From contig NC_092316.1 of the NCBI RefSeq assembly GCF_036785885.1, forward strand, positions 51,593,001 through 51,657,000: a stretch of 64,000 nucleotides of DNA, read 5' to 3'. Below the pieces are notes generated by a model, which made no database searches, had not been told where the DNA came from, and worked only from the letters and a program-made list of their open reading frames with translations. Both the position numbers and the translations under genes were made by a program. How positions within the stretch are numbered: position 1 is the stretch's first letter; each line of letters starts with the position of its first letter. Below are positions 11,969-24,530 of this stretch, piece by piece. The DNA is from Coffea arabica. Its lineage: Eukaryota > Streptophyta > Magnoliopsida > Gentianales > Rubiaceae.

Positions 11969-14375
11969 ATGCTTTTCGAGTGTATGCCTCGTTTTTCTCG
12001 TACAGGTGAATTAATTTTCGACCCCGAGGTAGAGAAGACAGCGCGTAAAACAAGAAAAGAAACCAGACAATTTAGAGAAGAGCACTCTAATGCAACATCT
12101 CAGAAACTTGAGTCAGAAGTTGAACCAACAGATTCGTTGAGTGATTCTTCGAGTGATTCAGAGCGAGAAGAAGTCACTATAGCGAATGCACGGACATTAA
12201 GGAAGTTGGCTACTTCTGATTTAAATCAGCAACCTTTATACATTACTTTTTCATATTTAAATGATAACACATCTTTTGAGTTAAATCTGGTCTAATTCAT
12301 CTTGTGCCATCTTTTTATGGTTTACCAGATGAGGAGCCTTATAAGTATTTGCAGGAGTTTGATATCGTGTGCAATAGTATGAAGCCTCCGAGAATCACAG
12401 AAGAACAGATAAAAATGAGGGCATTCCCATTCTCCTTGAAAGACTCTGCAAAAGACTGGTTGTACTACCTACCACCAAGTAATATCACCACGTGAGACCA
12501 GTTGAAGAAAAAGTTCACAAACAAGTATTTTTCCGCGTCTCGAGTTGCAAGTCTAAGAAATGAGATCTGTGGTATCAAGTAGCACTCAGGGGAGTCGCTT
12601 TATGATTACTGGGAGCGATTCAAGAAGTTGTGCATCAAGTGCCCCTAGCACCAAATAAGTGAGCAGTTGTTCATACAATATTTTTACAAGGGGCTACTCT
12701 TTAGAAACAGAAGTATGATTGATGCTGCGAGTGGAGGGGCACTGGTGAACAAATCCCCTCAAGCAGCGTGGGAACTAATTGAGGGAATGGCTGAGAATTC
12801 GCAACAGTTTGGTACGAAAGAGGATGTCCCGATATGCAAAATAAATGAGGTAGAGACATCTTCTATCTAGTAGCAGTTGACTGAGTTAATGTCGTTTGTT
12901 AGGCAACTGATTGTAGGAAATGCATCACAAGCCAAGGTGTATGGGATTTGTACTGGTATGGGTCATTCTACGGAGATGTACCCACTGATTCAAGAAGAAA
13001 GTACGGAGCAAGTGAACATGACTGATCACGCGCCCACGCCAAGAAAGCCCTATGATCTATACTCAAATACGTATAATCTCGGCTGGAGAGATCACCCCAA
13101 TTTCAACTATGAAGGATTTAGGCAGCCCAATTTTGCACCAAATAAGTAGCAAATGTACCAATAATAGTGCCAACCTAGTCCGCCATCACCCCCTTCAAAC
13201 TCAAGTGCGTCTATGAAAGAGATGATGAAACAATTAATTGCTAATCAACAAAAGATGGATTCTGACATACAAAGTATGAGGAATCAACTGGACCAGATAC
13301 AAGAAATGCAAAATCAGATGAGTCAGATAGCAGTGGCAATCAACCGCCTAGAATCCCAAGTTTGTGAAAAATTATCGTCTCAACCTGAATTGAACCTGAA
13401 GAATGTAAGTGTAATAACCTTAAGGAGTGAGAAGGAAATTCAGGGGTCTGAACTCGTGACTCTAAAGGACAAGGACGAAGAGAAGATTGAGAAAGAATTT
13501 AAGGCAGAAAACACAAGCAGCAAAAGCCCAGTGGTACTCCTTGACCCGATCAAAGACGTTAAAACTAATCATCCTCCATTTCCTAGCAGGTTGGAGAAGT
13601 CGAAGAAGCAGGACAAGGAGAAAGAGATCTTAGAGGTGTTTCGCAAGGTAGAGATTAATATCCCTCTGCTAGACGCAATCAAACAAGTGCCAAAGTATGC
13701 AAAATTTTTGAGAAATTTATGCATCAATCGAAGAAGGTTGAGGGGAGATAAAAGGGTCATCGTGGGGGAGAATGTGTCAGCGGTTCTACAAAGAAAACTC
13801 CCACCGAAGTGTGGGGATTCAGGTATGTTCACTATCCCCTGTAGGATAGGCAACACTTTGATTAGGAAAGCCATGCTAGACTTAGGGGCATCGATTAATA
13901 TAATGTCTAAATCTATCTATACTTCTCTGAATGTAGGTCCATTAAAAGAAATTGGGATAATAATTCAGTTAGCTGACCAAACCAATGCATACCCTGATGG
14001 TTGGTTGAGGATGTTGGTCAAAATTAATAATTTGGCATTCCCAACTGACTTTTATGTACTTGACATGGATGATGATCATTCCCCTGACCCCTCACCTTTG
14101 CTACTAGGTAGACCCTTTTGAACACAGCACAGACAAAAATTGATGTTAATAAGGGCACCTTGTTCATGAAATTTTATGAAAAAATAGTCCATTTTAATAT
14201 TTTTGATACAATGGAATATCATGTTAACTCTCACTTTGTATTTGCTATTTATGCTATTAATCTCTCTGTGCAAGAACTTTCTGAATTTGCTTATAGGGAT
14301 AAATTCGAAGTTGCTGCGAGCAAGTATCAAGAGATGAAAGCAGTTTATGAGGTGAAAATAAATACAAAATTATGA
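11969..14375 (+). pseudogene. decayed Athila-type gag-protease polyprotein
   Basis: The gag start is open at 11969-12295. A frameshift near 12290 moves into a second frame, which runs 12304-14121 and is broken by eight nonsense codons at 12493, 12580, 12646, 12868, 12871, 13147, 13162 and 13165; a second shift near 14118 leads into a frame to 14375. The gag region has the FYGLPDEEPYKYLQEF, LFPFSLKDSAKDWL-like and GESLYDYWERFKKLC-like motifs of Athila capsid proteins. The protease part has a DLGAS active-site motif near 13880 and an LLLGRPF motif just before 14121. Most stops are TAG where the family has CAG, and one is TGA where it has TGG. The copy is dead. Confidence 0.85.
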
Positions 14376-14877
14376 AAGAAGGCTGCACTCAATGGTTATT
14401 TGGATCCCAGAGGATAGCCACCGATTACAAGAAAAATTGAATTACATCCAGATTGAAGAGTGGTGTTTAATGTCTAACCAAAGACATTAAAGAGAGTCGC
14501 TCATTGGGAGGCAACTCAATTTCTTTTAGTTGTTTGTTCGGTTTTGTTTGACAGTTTAAATATGTTTTCCTTGAATTTGACTGATTTTGAGTTTCAATTT
14601 TCGTTTTGATGATTCGTAGGTGTCTCTCCGACATGAAGCGCTCGCATCAAGCCGTATAGAGAGCTCATGGTCAGAAGGGTTCCTGCCCTCATGACGTACT
14701 CGCGTCAAGTCATATGGAGAGCTCATCGTCAGACGGATTTTTACCTTTTTGACGTGCCCACGTCACGTTCGCGGGAAAAGTAAGAGGACACTTGGTTGAA
14801 GCTTAGGAATTGGAATTGTAATTGGAATCATACAAAAAAACTTAGTATGATTTTTGAACAAAGGTATGATTACAAAT

Positions 14878-15005
14878 GGGGGTGTTGGGTAAATATTGAT
14901 AAGAATTGGGTATCAAATTTAATAATCAATTTTTGACCTTTAATTTCTTTTTTCTTTTCATATCTTTTTTCTTTTTCGTTCAAATGCTTATCCCATATAC
15001 CCATC

Positions 15006-15056
<51 letters not shown>

Positions 15057-16005
15057 TATATAAATATTAATTTTCTGTTTAAAATATATTTATAAATATA
15101 TTTATATTTATATAAATAAATAAATATATTTAAATAAATTTATAAATATATTTATTTCAATTTTGTTTTATAATATGTATATTAATATATATTAATATGT
15201 ATATTTTAATTTATATATTTCAATTATGTATATTATATATATAAATTACATTAATATTAATATGTATATTTCAATTATGTATATTATATATATATATATA
15301 TATAAATTATAGTAATACTAATATGTATATTTCAATTATGTATATTATATATTATATCAATTGAAATAAATAATATATATTTATATATAAATATTTTTGT
15401 TTAAAATATATTTATAAATTTATTTATATTTATATTTATACAAATATATAAATATATTTATTTATATATATTTTTATAAATATATAAATATATTTATTTC
15501 AATTTTGTTTTATAATATGTATATTGACATATATTAATATGTATATTTCAATTAATATTTATATTTTATTATATATATAAATTATATTAATATTAATATG
15601 TATATTAGATATATTATATCAATTGAAATAAATATATATATATATTTATATATATAAGTATAAATAGTTATAAATATATATTTATAAATATATTTTAATA
15701 TATTTTAATATACATATTATAAAACAAAATTGAAATAAAAAATATTATATACATAAATAAATAAATGTTAATATATAGAAAAACAGAGCCGGTATATATT
15801 TTTAAAAAATCCCAAAAATATTTTTTTTAAGATTTTGGAATCAAATATGGGACTCATCAACACCCTTTTAATCTACTTGGGTATTGAGATTGGCTGATTT
15901 TTCATAAGTCATTCCAAAATTTCAAAATCTATACCCATTAGCCAAGCAACAATTTTGGGGCTCAATCCAATTCTTGATTCTTATACCCTCCAACCAAGCA
16001 CCCCC
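14878..16005. mobile_element. AT-rich TIR element nested in the Athila-like element
   Basis: The left end gggggtgttgggtaaat and the complement of the right end gggggtgcttggttgga form imperfect terminal inverted repeats, followed on both sides by a similar GATAAGAAT/TATAAGAAT block. The 1.1-kb interior is almost pure A+T with no coding frame. It lies between gag-protease and the 3' internal region, so it probably inserted after the retrotransposon arrived. Confidence 0.55.
15008..15790. repeat. TA microsatellite and AT-rich direct and inverted repeats
   Basis: A (TA)n run at 15008-15052 is followed by repeated blocks built on the words atttcaattttgttttataa and tatgtatattaatatg. These occur directly near 15155 and 15497 and inverted near 15710. 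The stretch can fold on itself at large scale and is non-coding. Confidence 0.7.
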
Positions 16006-17673
16006 TAAGTATTTAAAACTCGAAAACAGTTTTCGATTTCCTGTTATTCTCTAATTTTGAATTTCGAAAATAAGTTTTGTTCATAATAATATTATTAAAA
16101 AAATAAATAATTAATTAAATAAAAAAAATTTAATTACAAAAAAAAAAACTTTCTGTTTAGCTATAACTTTTGCTTTCCAAAATTAGAATTTACAAAAATC
16201 TAAAATAAAAAAATGAAAAAAACTATTTTTTCTGTTTTTCTTTTCTTTTCTTCCTTTTCTTTCTTTATTTTTCTTTCTTCTCCCATGTTTCTTCTCTTGT
16301 TCGACCAAAACCCGCTACCCGCCGTCAATTCCACCTCGCTCACAGCGCTGCCGTCCTCCCCTCTCCGCGCGCCGCCGTTGCGCGCCTCTCGACCTCAGTC
16401 TCTCTCTCTCTCTCTGTCCTGCACCTCCACCCCCAGGGGTTGCTGAATGGCAATAACTCTGGACGCAGGTTCAAAATTTGGAGGCTCGGATGACCAACAT
16501 CGAGGCTAACGCGCATAGCATGGTGCAGAATTTGGCTACATTCATGCATCATACGGGTCTTACGTCTCAATTTGGTTATCACTCACCACTTTGACCGAAT
16601 TCAAGAAAGTTTTGTTGCCCTTTCTCCTACTTTTGATGTTTATTTGCTACATTGAGGGCAATGTATCGTTTAGGTGTAGATGGGAGATTAGTTGTGGTGC
16701 TAGTTTTACTAGTTTTTAGTTTCTATTTTTTTTTCTTTATTTTTAGTTAGTTATTTGTCTATCTTTCATTCATTCTCTTTCTTTCTTTTTAGTGCTTAGC
16801 TCTAATGTGAATACCAAGTTTAATGTTAGGTTATTGACTCTAATTCTACTATTGCCAAGTTTTAATAATAAAAGTGTAACTAGTTAATGTGGTTGAACCC
16901 AAGAATATCTCTTTGGTAAATATCGGTGATTATTTGACTTTTCTAATTTTTGGTTAACTTTTCTAGGCACTGGAAATGATTGTTAGCATTTTCATGTGAA
17001 TTGATCCAGTGATTAACTTTAATTCTCCATGTTTGAAAAAAATGAGGCTAGCTGCTTTTTCTTTGTGATATTGTGAGATATTGTGTTATCTGGCTGTGAA
17101 ATAAAGTTGACTGTACTCCGCTATTTGTTACTACTGAGTAACCGGGGATCTTCACATAAAGTATCAATTTTTGTGTCAAAAAATAGTAATTTTTATGAGT
17201 ACGTGGTCGTGTAGCGATAGGATCTGAGTAACCAGGCTCCTTCATCTGGCAAATGTTGGAGTTCGGGTCAAAAGACTCCGATGGTTAGAGATTAAGTTTT
17301 TTGTGCTATTGAAAAAAAAGAAAAAATAAATAAATAACGAAAAAAAGAAGTGAAAGTTGTGTTAGTATGTGATAAAAGTTAGCTTGCCGATTAATGGATT
17401 TAATGTTGAGATTTTGGTTAATAATTGGACCATTTGCTGATAAATATTGTGTGTCATTCCTTTTTCTTAAATTAGTTAACCTAGAATTGAGAAGTTTGTG
17501 GTTTAGAAGCTAATCGGGGTGATGTTTCTTGGGTATTGATCACTGATGCTTGATACATGTTTTTTTTGGTATCTTGGCAATATGGTAGATGGAGCAATGA
17601 CCATTGTCAAATATTGGTGCTTGTCTGCTGTTCTCATGGTTGAGGGCAAGCATGATTTAGGTGCAGAAAAAAT
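16006..17673 (+). other. 3' internal region of the Athila-like element
   Basis: No intact frame. The stretch near 16640-16690 (acattgagggcaatgt, then ttaggtgtagatggga) resembles the conserved block upstream of the 3' LTR in Athila elements. A second similar phrase (tgagggcaagcatgatttag) directly precedes the partial LTR at 17674 and could be the polypurine-tract region. An open frame at 16213-16446 begins with a hydrophobic FFSSFSF-rich stretch and then a low-complexity Ser/Pro/Arg region; I do not consider it a gene. Confidence 0.55.
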
Positions 17674-18081
17674 TGATAGGTTGCAATTTTATCATTTATT
17701 TTATTATTAATTTCCCTTATTACCTAACCTGATATGGATTAATTGTTAAATTCTACTCACTTTTGACAATTGGTATTTATTTCAAGAAATAGAACGAAAA
17801 TATCATAACAAGTGCCAATTTGGTAATCATCAGGAAAGAGTTCAAGTAGCAGGAGCATTTTTGGAACATCAAGATGCGATCCTTTTTTGGTAATTTGGCG
17901 GAAAACAGCATGGAAAAAAGGACGAAAAGGCTGAAGTCTTCTATTCGGCTGGGAGGGCCGCTGCATAGGAGCCAAGCATTAGAGTAGCTAGGTATTAGAT
18001 AGAAAAAAGGCGTAGAGAACTAGCACTACTTTGATGGCTTAGCCTTTAACTTTTCTTGGGCTTTCCCAAACGCAGACGAAT
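17674..18081 (+). repeat. partial internal LTR copy
   Basis: This 408-bp piece starts like an LTR (tgataggttgca) and matches LTR bases 1 to about 375. It then skips the segment before ctttcccaaacgcagac and stops where the complete 3' LTR begins at 18082. The element therefore carries an extra broken LTR next to its 3' LTR, presumably from recombination between copies. Confidence 0.75.
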
Positions 18082-19570
18082 TGATAAGTTATAATTTTAT
18101 CATTTATTTCTCGTATTACCTGATTTGATGTAGATTAATTATTAGATTCTACTCACTTTTGGCAATTTACATTTATTTCATGGAGTAGAACGAAAATACA
18201 ATAACAAGTGCCAATTTGGCAATCATCAGCAAAGAGTTCAAGTAGCAGGGGCATTTTTTGAACATCAAGACGTGACCCCTTTTTGATAATTTGGCGGAAG
18301 ACAGCATGGAAAAAAGGACAAAAAGGCTGAAGTCTTCTATTCGGCTAGGGGGGCCGCCGCACAGGAGCCAAGCATTAGAGTAGTTAGGTATTAGATAGAA
18401 AAAAGGTGCAGAGAACTAGCACTACTTTGATGGCTTAGCCTTTGACTTTTCTTTTTTGTTTAGCTCCTAGTAGTTTTCTTTTCATTCCTCGGATGTCAGG
18501 AGCAATTAGGAGATTCAATCATTCTCTGTAACTTTCATTTTCCTTTTATTTGTTTGGATGAATTGGGCTTTCCCAAACGCAGACAATGGCCGCGACTTTT
18601 GCTTCAATTTTGTATGGGTTTTTCGCATCAAATATGAGCTAATTTCCTCACTCTAGTCAAGGAACAACAGAAGCTTTGGTTTGTCTAAAAATTGTGAAAT
18701 CGATTTAATTTTATCTTTTCTTATTATTTATTGGTATTCGCATATTTCTTTATTGCGGTACTTATGATTATTTAATTAATTGATTGTCTTGAATCCAGAT
18801 AATTAGTTAACTTGATAATCTATTATCAATTAGGGCATTAAATTCATAATTGTTTTATTGTCTTGAAATAGTGACAACTGGTATAATTAGTTTTGTATCA
18901 GGGGGATACGCAGGCTAATATGAAATAACCATGGTAGTGCATTATTTTGTTAGAATAGAACTTCTCTAATACGTAAGGCAATAGGGGAATTAAATCTTAT
19001 GGGCGTACCTAAAATTATTTTTCAATTAGAGTAGTGATTAAAGAGTGTACCTTAATCACCGACACATTAAGGAGGGGTTGACTGTTATCACCTGTTTGGC
19101 AGTTATAACCTATTTATTAACAAAAAATTGGAATTGCCTGTGCATCGATGATCAATTAGGTGAACCATTGCTGAAATTATTTTTTGGCTAGACCTTTAAT
19201 TATTGTTACTCTAATTTTAATGAATTGTCATTTAATTTTTAGTTGGCTATTTTATATTTAGTTAAATTGTTTTAATTGTCACCATTTATACAAAAACACT
19301 CCCCTATGTTATTTTGGATTTCTAAAGAGACAAATACCCCAATCCCTGAAGATACGATCCTACTTGCCCTGTTTATAAATTAATAATTATCTGTGTAAAA
19401 GTCATTCCATTCGGGTGTATCGGATCAAGCAAACTCTTTGGGAATAGGGTGAATCAAGTAACTCATTGCACACCTAGAGTCCCTACTCCAGTATTAGGAA
19501 TCGGGTTTTGGCTATTTTAATTGACAATTAGATTTATTTTTATTATTATACAAGCATCGACAACTTGTCA
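18082..19570 (+). repeat. 3' LTR of the Athila-like element
   Basis: 1489 bp, starting tgataagttata and ending tcgacaacttgtca, collinear with the 5' LTR. The last ~500 bp and the 3' flank, including the CTAAT target copy, recur at 38935-39448. The element was thus already in place when segment B was duplicated. Confidence 0.87.
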
Positions 19571-19887
19571 CTAATCAAAGAATTCAAGAATCCCTTAGAA
19601 GTTGAAATGGCAAACTCTTTCGACTAAACTCAGATGATGAACTCAAGGACATTTTATTAGAACCTACAAATCAGACAACAATGAAGGTACGGACGAGAGT
19701 GTTGATCTCATGAATTGATCACAAACATCCATAATGGCTAGCCTATACAAACATACACACACTATCACAGATCCACATACTATATTTTTGATGTATTAAA
19801 TATCCGGTGTCCGATTTTTAATGACCTCTTACTAGATTTTATTAGTTTATCAATTCTAAATTCTGATTAAAAAAAAAAACCCATCAG

Positions 19888-20221
19888 TGTTATGAAACAA
19901 CTAAAATGTGGATGTCCCTTTGTATTTTCAAGAGCATTAATTCATGATTTATGGCTACATTATGTATAGAAGTTACAATCCACAAATCTATTCATGTAGT
20001 GGAAGAACCGTTTCATAAGTTTCTTCATATTCTTGTAGTAGTGGGTGTTTAATAGGATTAATGTATCTTTAATCTTGTAGTACCTATATATAGAGGTACA
20101 TTGACACCCTTTGGGAATGACTTTTTGTATTAGTTGAAATATAAGAATATCATTCTCCATTTCTCTACATCTTTCTCTAATATCTCCAATTATACTATAG
20201 TAATTTATTAGTTTTACAACA
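19888..20221 (+). repeat. 5' LTR of the copia element
   Basis: 334 bp, starting tgttatgaaacaac and ending tttacaaca. It is followed at once by cgttatcagtacgag, a primer-site-like sequence of the type found in copia elements. A likely TATA box, ctatatatagagg, lies near 20090. Confidence 0.9.
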
Positions 20222-21899
20222 CGTTATCAGTACGAGTTTCTACTTTTAAGCAAAAGGTGAAAACGGAGGCTCTGCCTTGAACAAAAGTGAAACACAAGAT
20301 TTTGCCAAAATTCTGCTTACATTTCTTCAAGTAACTTCTGAGGTAAATTTCTGACCCATAAACTTATTTCAATTTTTTATGGCTAATATTTGAATTATCG
20401 CAAAATACAAGTATCTACTGTTGAGCAACCACTAAACACAAACATATATTGTTTGACATCTTTGAGGTAATATTTCTCCTTTTAATTCTACTTATTTATC
20501 TTTATAATTATTTGTTATAAATATTTATATTCTGATGCATTGAGTTTTAGAGATGCTATTATAGAAAATCAATTATATTTGAGAATTCACTTGTCCTTTG
20601 AAATACTTAAAGAAAAAGATTCGATCACCTGAAGATGGTCGTTCTTTAACGAAAATATTTGGCCACTAGAAGATGGTTATTATTTCAAAAGGTTGGTATG
20701 ATAAATTTACCTATGGCTACAATAACATAATTCTGCAATTTTCAGAATTACTTCTCAGTTGAAATTGTGTCGGAAAAATTTTACTCGTAAGATATATTGA
20801 AAATGATATTCTCTACAATTGATTTCTCGAATATGCTCCTGTAGTAGCAATATTGAGAGAAATTTTGAGAAGTATTTTGTACTTATTGCATGCTAATTCT
20901 AGTACATTCCTAAAAGTAAATGCGATTAAATTTCAATTTATTAGTTATAGTTGTTGCCATGATTATGATTTTGGTAAATATATATTTTACCATGACAAGA
21001 AAAAAAGTTACAACTTGAAGTGGGATAATAATGATAAGGATAAGAAAATAAAGGTCCTAAAGATAAATGTCCCGAAGTACATTTGACGAATCAAAATTAT
21101 AATCGCATCTTCACATGGCTAATTTCTTTAAACGCCCTGAAGGTGTATGATGATTGATTTAATTTATGACAATAATTGACTTTTCTTCCTGAAGAAGAAA
21201 TGAATGTTAAATATTTGGGATCAAAGGATTATGGTGATAATATTTGTCCCATAAGAATTATGATGATAATGATATGTGTCTCATTAATAAATGCTACTAT
21301 ATACACTATTTTCCAACAAAAGAGACAAACACAATCAGTGGTAGTGCTTAAGTGATTGAAAGCTCCAGAAGAGCCATTGATATATTTCTCTCTGTAAGAG
21401 AAAAGTTTATGATAAATGAAGCACTACTTTTTATCATGTCTCGAAGAATTTATTGAATTTGAATATCCGTTGAAATGGATATCAAATTGAGATATTAAAT
21501 GAGACAATAATAGAGATCATGTTTAGAAATTAAATGAGATAAAAGTTAATTATATCATAATAATCATTCGAGAGAGAAATGATTATCGATATAGTTGTCT
21601 TCATTCTCATTTGATTTATAATTATCACCTGCAATAAATCAGAAGTTTACTGATCCCAATGGATATATGATTTGACAAAAGTGAGAATATTTGAGAGCCG
21701 ACAAGTATTTATACATACCCCATTTATATTATATATGGCTCTAAAAGAAATTTAAAATTTATGTCGGGTATAAATCACCTTTTACGATTAAATATCGTAA
21801 AATATTAATGAGTGATCTATTGAATGATTTATTTATTCTGATGAACTATGATTCCCAACATTAAGGGGAGGAAGAAATCAACCAAAAGGAAATTATCTG

Positions 21900-22950
21900 A
21901 AAAATTGGATTTCCTCGATTCTCAATAATGTGAACTAGAAGTTCAAAAAATTCTTCATTTGTAGAAAGTTATATTTATCGACTCCAGAAGAGTCATTAAA
22001 TCAACTATTCCTGCAGGAAATACTCTCGTTAAAATTGATGTCCCTGAAGGACATGCACAAGTGCTACAAATAAATTTAAGGTCGGCTTACCTAAATAAGG
22101 TATAAATTGATTTCAAATATCTCCGGAGATTAAATAAATGTCATGACAAAATTCAATCTCTTGAAGAGATCGCTCCTGAAGAGAATGAAATCATAGAAAA
22201 TTTAATTGCAGCCTAATAAAATGTAGCACTTGATATTATAGAAATTGATAAGGATCATGAATCTAGATCGGTTGATGAATGTCGGTATAGAAATGATTGT
22301 TCAAAGTGAAAAAATACGATCCAATCTGAATTGGATTTAGTGGTTAAAAGAAAAGTTTTTGGACCTATAGTCCAAACACCTGAAGGTGTAAAGCAAGCAG
22401 ACCAAGAATTTTTACAAATATTTGGATACCAATGATCCAATATGTCCATGTGTTTTAATCAAGAAAAATGGATCAAATTTTATGATAATTGCTATATATG
22501 TTGATGATCTAAATTTGATTGGAACTCCTGAAGAGATTCAAAATAATGTTGAATATTTGAAAAAGGATTTTGAGATCAAGAATTTTGGAAAAACAAAATT
22601 CTATCTTGGTTTACAAATTGAGCATTTGAAAGGTAGAATTTTTTGTCCATTAAACTGCATATACCCGGAAGGTATTATAACGGTTTTATATGGATAAGAC
22701 ACATATATTAAATACTCCAATGGTCGTCAGATCATTAGATCCTAATAAGAATCCTTTTAGATCGCGAGAGGAAGATGAAGAAATACTTAGTCCTGAAGTA
22801 CCATATCTCAATGCAATTGATGAAGAATATTGGAATGCGACGATTAATAGATCTCAAATGATATTTGCATCAGGGGAAGAAATTAATACACAGGAATATT
22901 GTACTCTTTTTCCTTCACTAGGGTTTTTGTCCCGATGGATTTTTCCCTAG
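21900..22950 (+). pseudogene. copia pol remnants (linker and reverse transcriptase)
   Basis: Around 21990-22070 the translation resembles the PAGNT...KIDVPEGHA linker of copia polyproteins. At 22422-22697 an open frame carries the reverse-transcriptase active-site phrase YVDDLNLIGTPEE and the following KFYLGLQIEHLKGRIF segment. At 22690-22950 the phrase SLDPNKNPFRSREEDEEIL...PEVPYLNAI continues the RT-RNase H junction. These pieces lie in different frames with stops between them, so the polyprotein is not functional. Gag, protease and RNase H are not readable. Confidence 0.85.
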
Positions 22951-23057
22951 TAAGGTTTTAATGAGGCATATTCTTTGTGTAATTCCTTCACTAGGGTTTT
23001 TGTCCCGATGAATTTTTCCCTAGTAAGGTTTTAATGAGACATATTCTTTGTATAATG
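22912..23057 (+). repeat. 73-bp tandem duplication in the copia 3' region
   Basis: Two consecutive 73-bp copies (22912-22984, 22985-23057) of the ccttcactagggtttttgtc block that lies before the 3' LTR. They differ at about three positions. Confidence 0.85.
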
Positions 23058-23073
23058 GACATCCAAGGTGGAG

Positions 23074-23409
23074 TGTTATGAAACAACTAAAATGTGGATG
23101 TCTCTTTGTATTCCCAAAAGGATTAATTCATGATTTATGGCTACATTATGTATAGAAGTTACAATCCATAAATCTATTCATGTAGTGGAAGAACCGTTTC
23201 ATAGGTTTCTTCATATTCTTGTAGTAGTGGGTGTTTAATAGGATTAATGTACCTTTAATCTTGTAGTACCTATATATAGAGGTACATTGACACCCTTTGG
23301 GAAGGACTTTTGGATTAGTTGGAATCATAAGAATATCATTCTACTCATTTCTCTACATCTTTCTCTAATATCTCCAATTATACTATAGTAATTTATTAGT
23401 TTTACAACA
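23074..23409 (+). repeat. 3' LTR of the copia element
   Basis: 336 bp, near-identical to the 5' LTR with small substitutions and a few indels, ending tttacaaca directly before the atcag target copy. The close match implies a fairly young insertion, consistent with its absence from segment B. Confidence 0.9.
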
Positions 23410-23602
23410 ATCAGCTATATAATTGGATTAATCATTGGACCGAGTTTTCACAATTTATGGAATTTTATCCTAGTCGCTGCCATCCTTAAAACAATCAACC
23501 CCTCAATCTATAAATGACCTGGATTAGTACAGTAAGATCTTTTGTAAAGAGGTACACATAATTAACTTTGAGAACTACGATTCACATCTTACCACTAAAA
23601 TG

Positions 23603-23710
23603 TAAATAGATAACATATGAAAGAACACAATAATTTGCTCTCATAATTTTCCTCTCTAAATAGATAACATATGAAAGAACATAATAATTTGCTCTCATAA
23701 TTTTCCTCTC
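23603..23710. repeat. 54-bp tandem duplication
   Basis: Two 54-bp copies of the unit starting taaatagataacatatgaaa lie head to tail (23603-23656, 23657-23710) with a single clear substitution. Segment B has only one. Confidence 0.8.
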
Positions 23711-24004
23711 TACTTATTCACGTTCTACTCTATGTATATGTATAAATATATAAGTATCTTTTAATTTTAAAATTTTCTGTCATTTAATACACTGCCTAAT
23801 ATACACTTCATCTTTTAGACTTTTACAACCCACTTCTCTTCAATCATATTATTTAGTATAACTTCTTTCCAACCACCACTAACCTATGACACTTTGCATA
23901 AAGTATTTCCACCCTTTGTTCCTCTGATTAATTTGGTATTCTTTGTCTTTTTGAAATTTATTTATTCATTATTTTCTTCTTAAAATACACACACGTATTT
24001 AAAG

Positions 24005-24530
24005 ACTAACCAAAGCATTCAAGAATCCCTTAGAAGATGAAATGCCAAAATTCTTTCTTCTAACTTCAGATCATGAACTCAAGAACATTATTAGGACCTA
24101 CAATCAGAAGATACTGAAGGTACGAGAGTTTTGATCTCATGAATTGATTTCATAAATCCATAATTTCTAGCCTATACACATATACACGTACTCACATACC
24201 CACATATTTTTGTATCTAATATTGGGCATTCGATTTTTAATGGCGTCTTTATTGGATTCAATTGGTACCCTTTATTAATACCAAAATTCTGATAGAAAAA
24301 TCTATCAGCTGTATAACTAGATTAATATTCACAATTTATCGAATTTTATCCTACTTGTTGCCATTCTTAAATCAACCAACCCATCAATCTAAATAACCTG
24401 GATTAGCACAGGAAGATCTCTCATAAAGATGAACACTTGATTAACTTTGAGAATTACAATTCACATCTTACTACTAAAATGTAAATAGATAACATACGAA
24501 ATAACACAATAATTTGTGCTCATATTTTTC
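24005..24530. repeat. older diverged copy of 19571-19887 plus 23415-23640
   Basis: If the copia element is removed, 19571-23640 and 24005-24530 align throughout (shared words include attcaagaatcccttagaag and gatctcatgaattgat). This is an older local duplication with many substitutions. Segment B holds one hybrid copy only. Confidence 0.82.

Larger units (their letters stand above)
10395..19570 (+). mobile_element. Athila-like Ty3/gypsy LTR retrotransposon, internally deleted
   Basis: A 9.18-kb element bounded by TG...CA long terminal repeats and flanked by CTAAT on both sides (10390-10394 and 19571-19575), the 5-bp target duplication expected for an LTR element. The order is 5' LTR, a primer site resembling the tRNA-Asp type of Athila, a gag-protease frame full of stops, a GGGAGGCAACTCAA-like stretch, a nested TIR insertion, a 3' region with the TTGAGGGCAATGT motif seen near Athila ends, a partial LTR copy and a full 3' LTR. 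I find no reverse transcriptase, RNase H or integrase, so it could not move unaided. Assignment to Athila rests on gag similarity and the primer site and is inferred. Confidence 0.85.
19888..23409 (+). mobile_element. Ty1/copia LTR retrotransposon with ATCAG target duplication
   Basis: A 3522-bp element with TG...CA LTRs (19888-20221 and 23074-23409), flanked by atcag at 19883-19887 and 23410-23414. Segment B keeps the unoccupied site with a single atcag at 39756-39760, which fixes the borders to the base. The 2.85-kb interior is shorter than a complete copia interior and decayed; only integrase-RT linker and reverse-transcriptase pieces are readable. The purine stretch aaggtggag precedes the 3' LTR. 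Confidence 0.93.

Noticed and set aside
16213..16446. 77-codon frame with a hydrophobic start resembling a signal peptide
   Set aside because: Lies in the 3' internal region of a dead retrotransposon, is low-complexity (Phe/Ser then Ser/Arg/Pro), and has no splice or homolog support.
19960..20160. 66-codon minus-strand frame, repeated at 23146-23328
   Set aside because: Both lie inside the two LTRs of the copia element and recur only because the LTRs are repeats.
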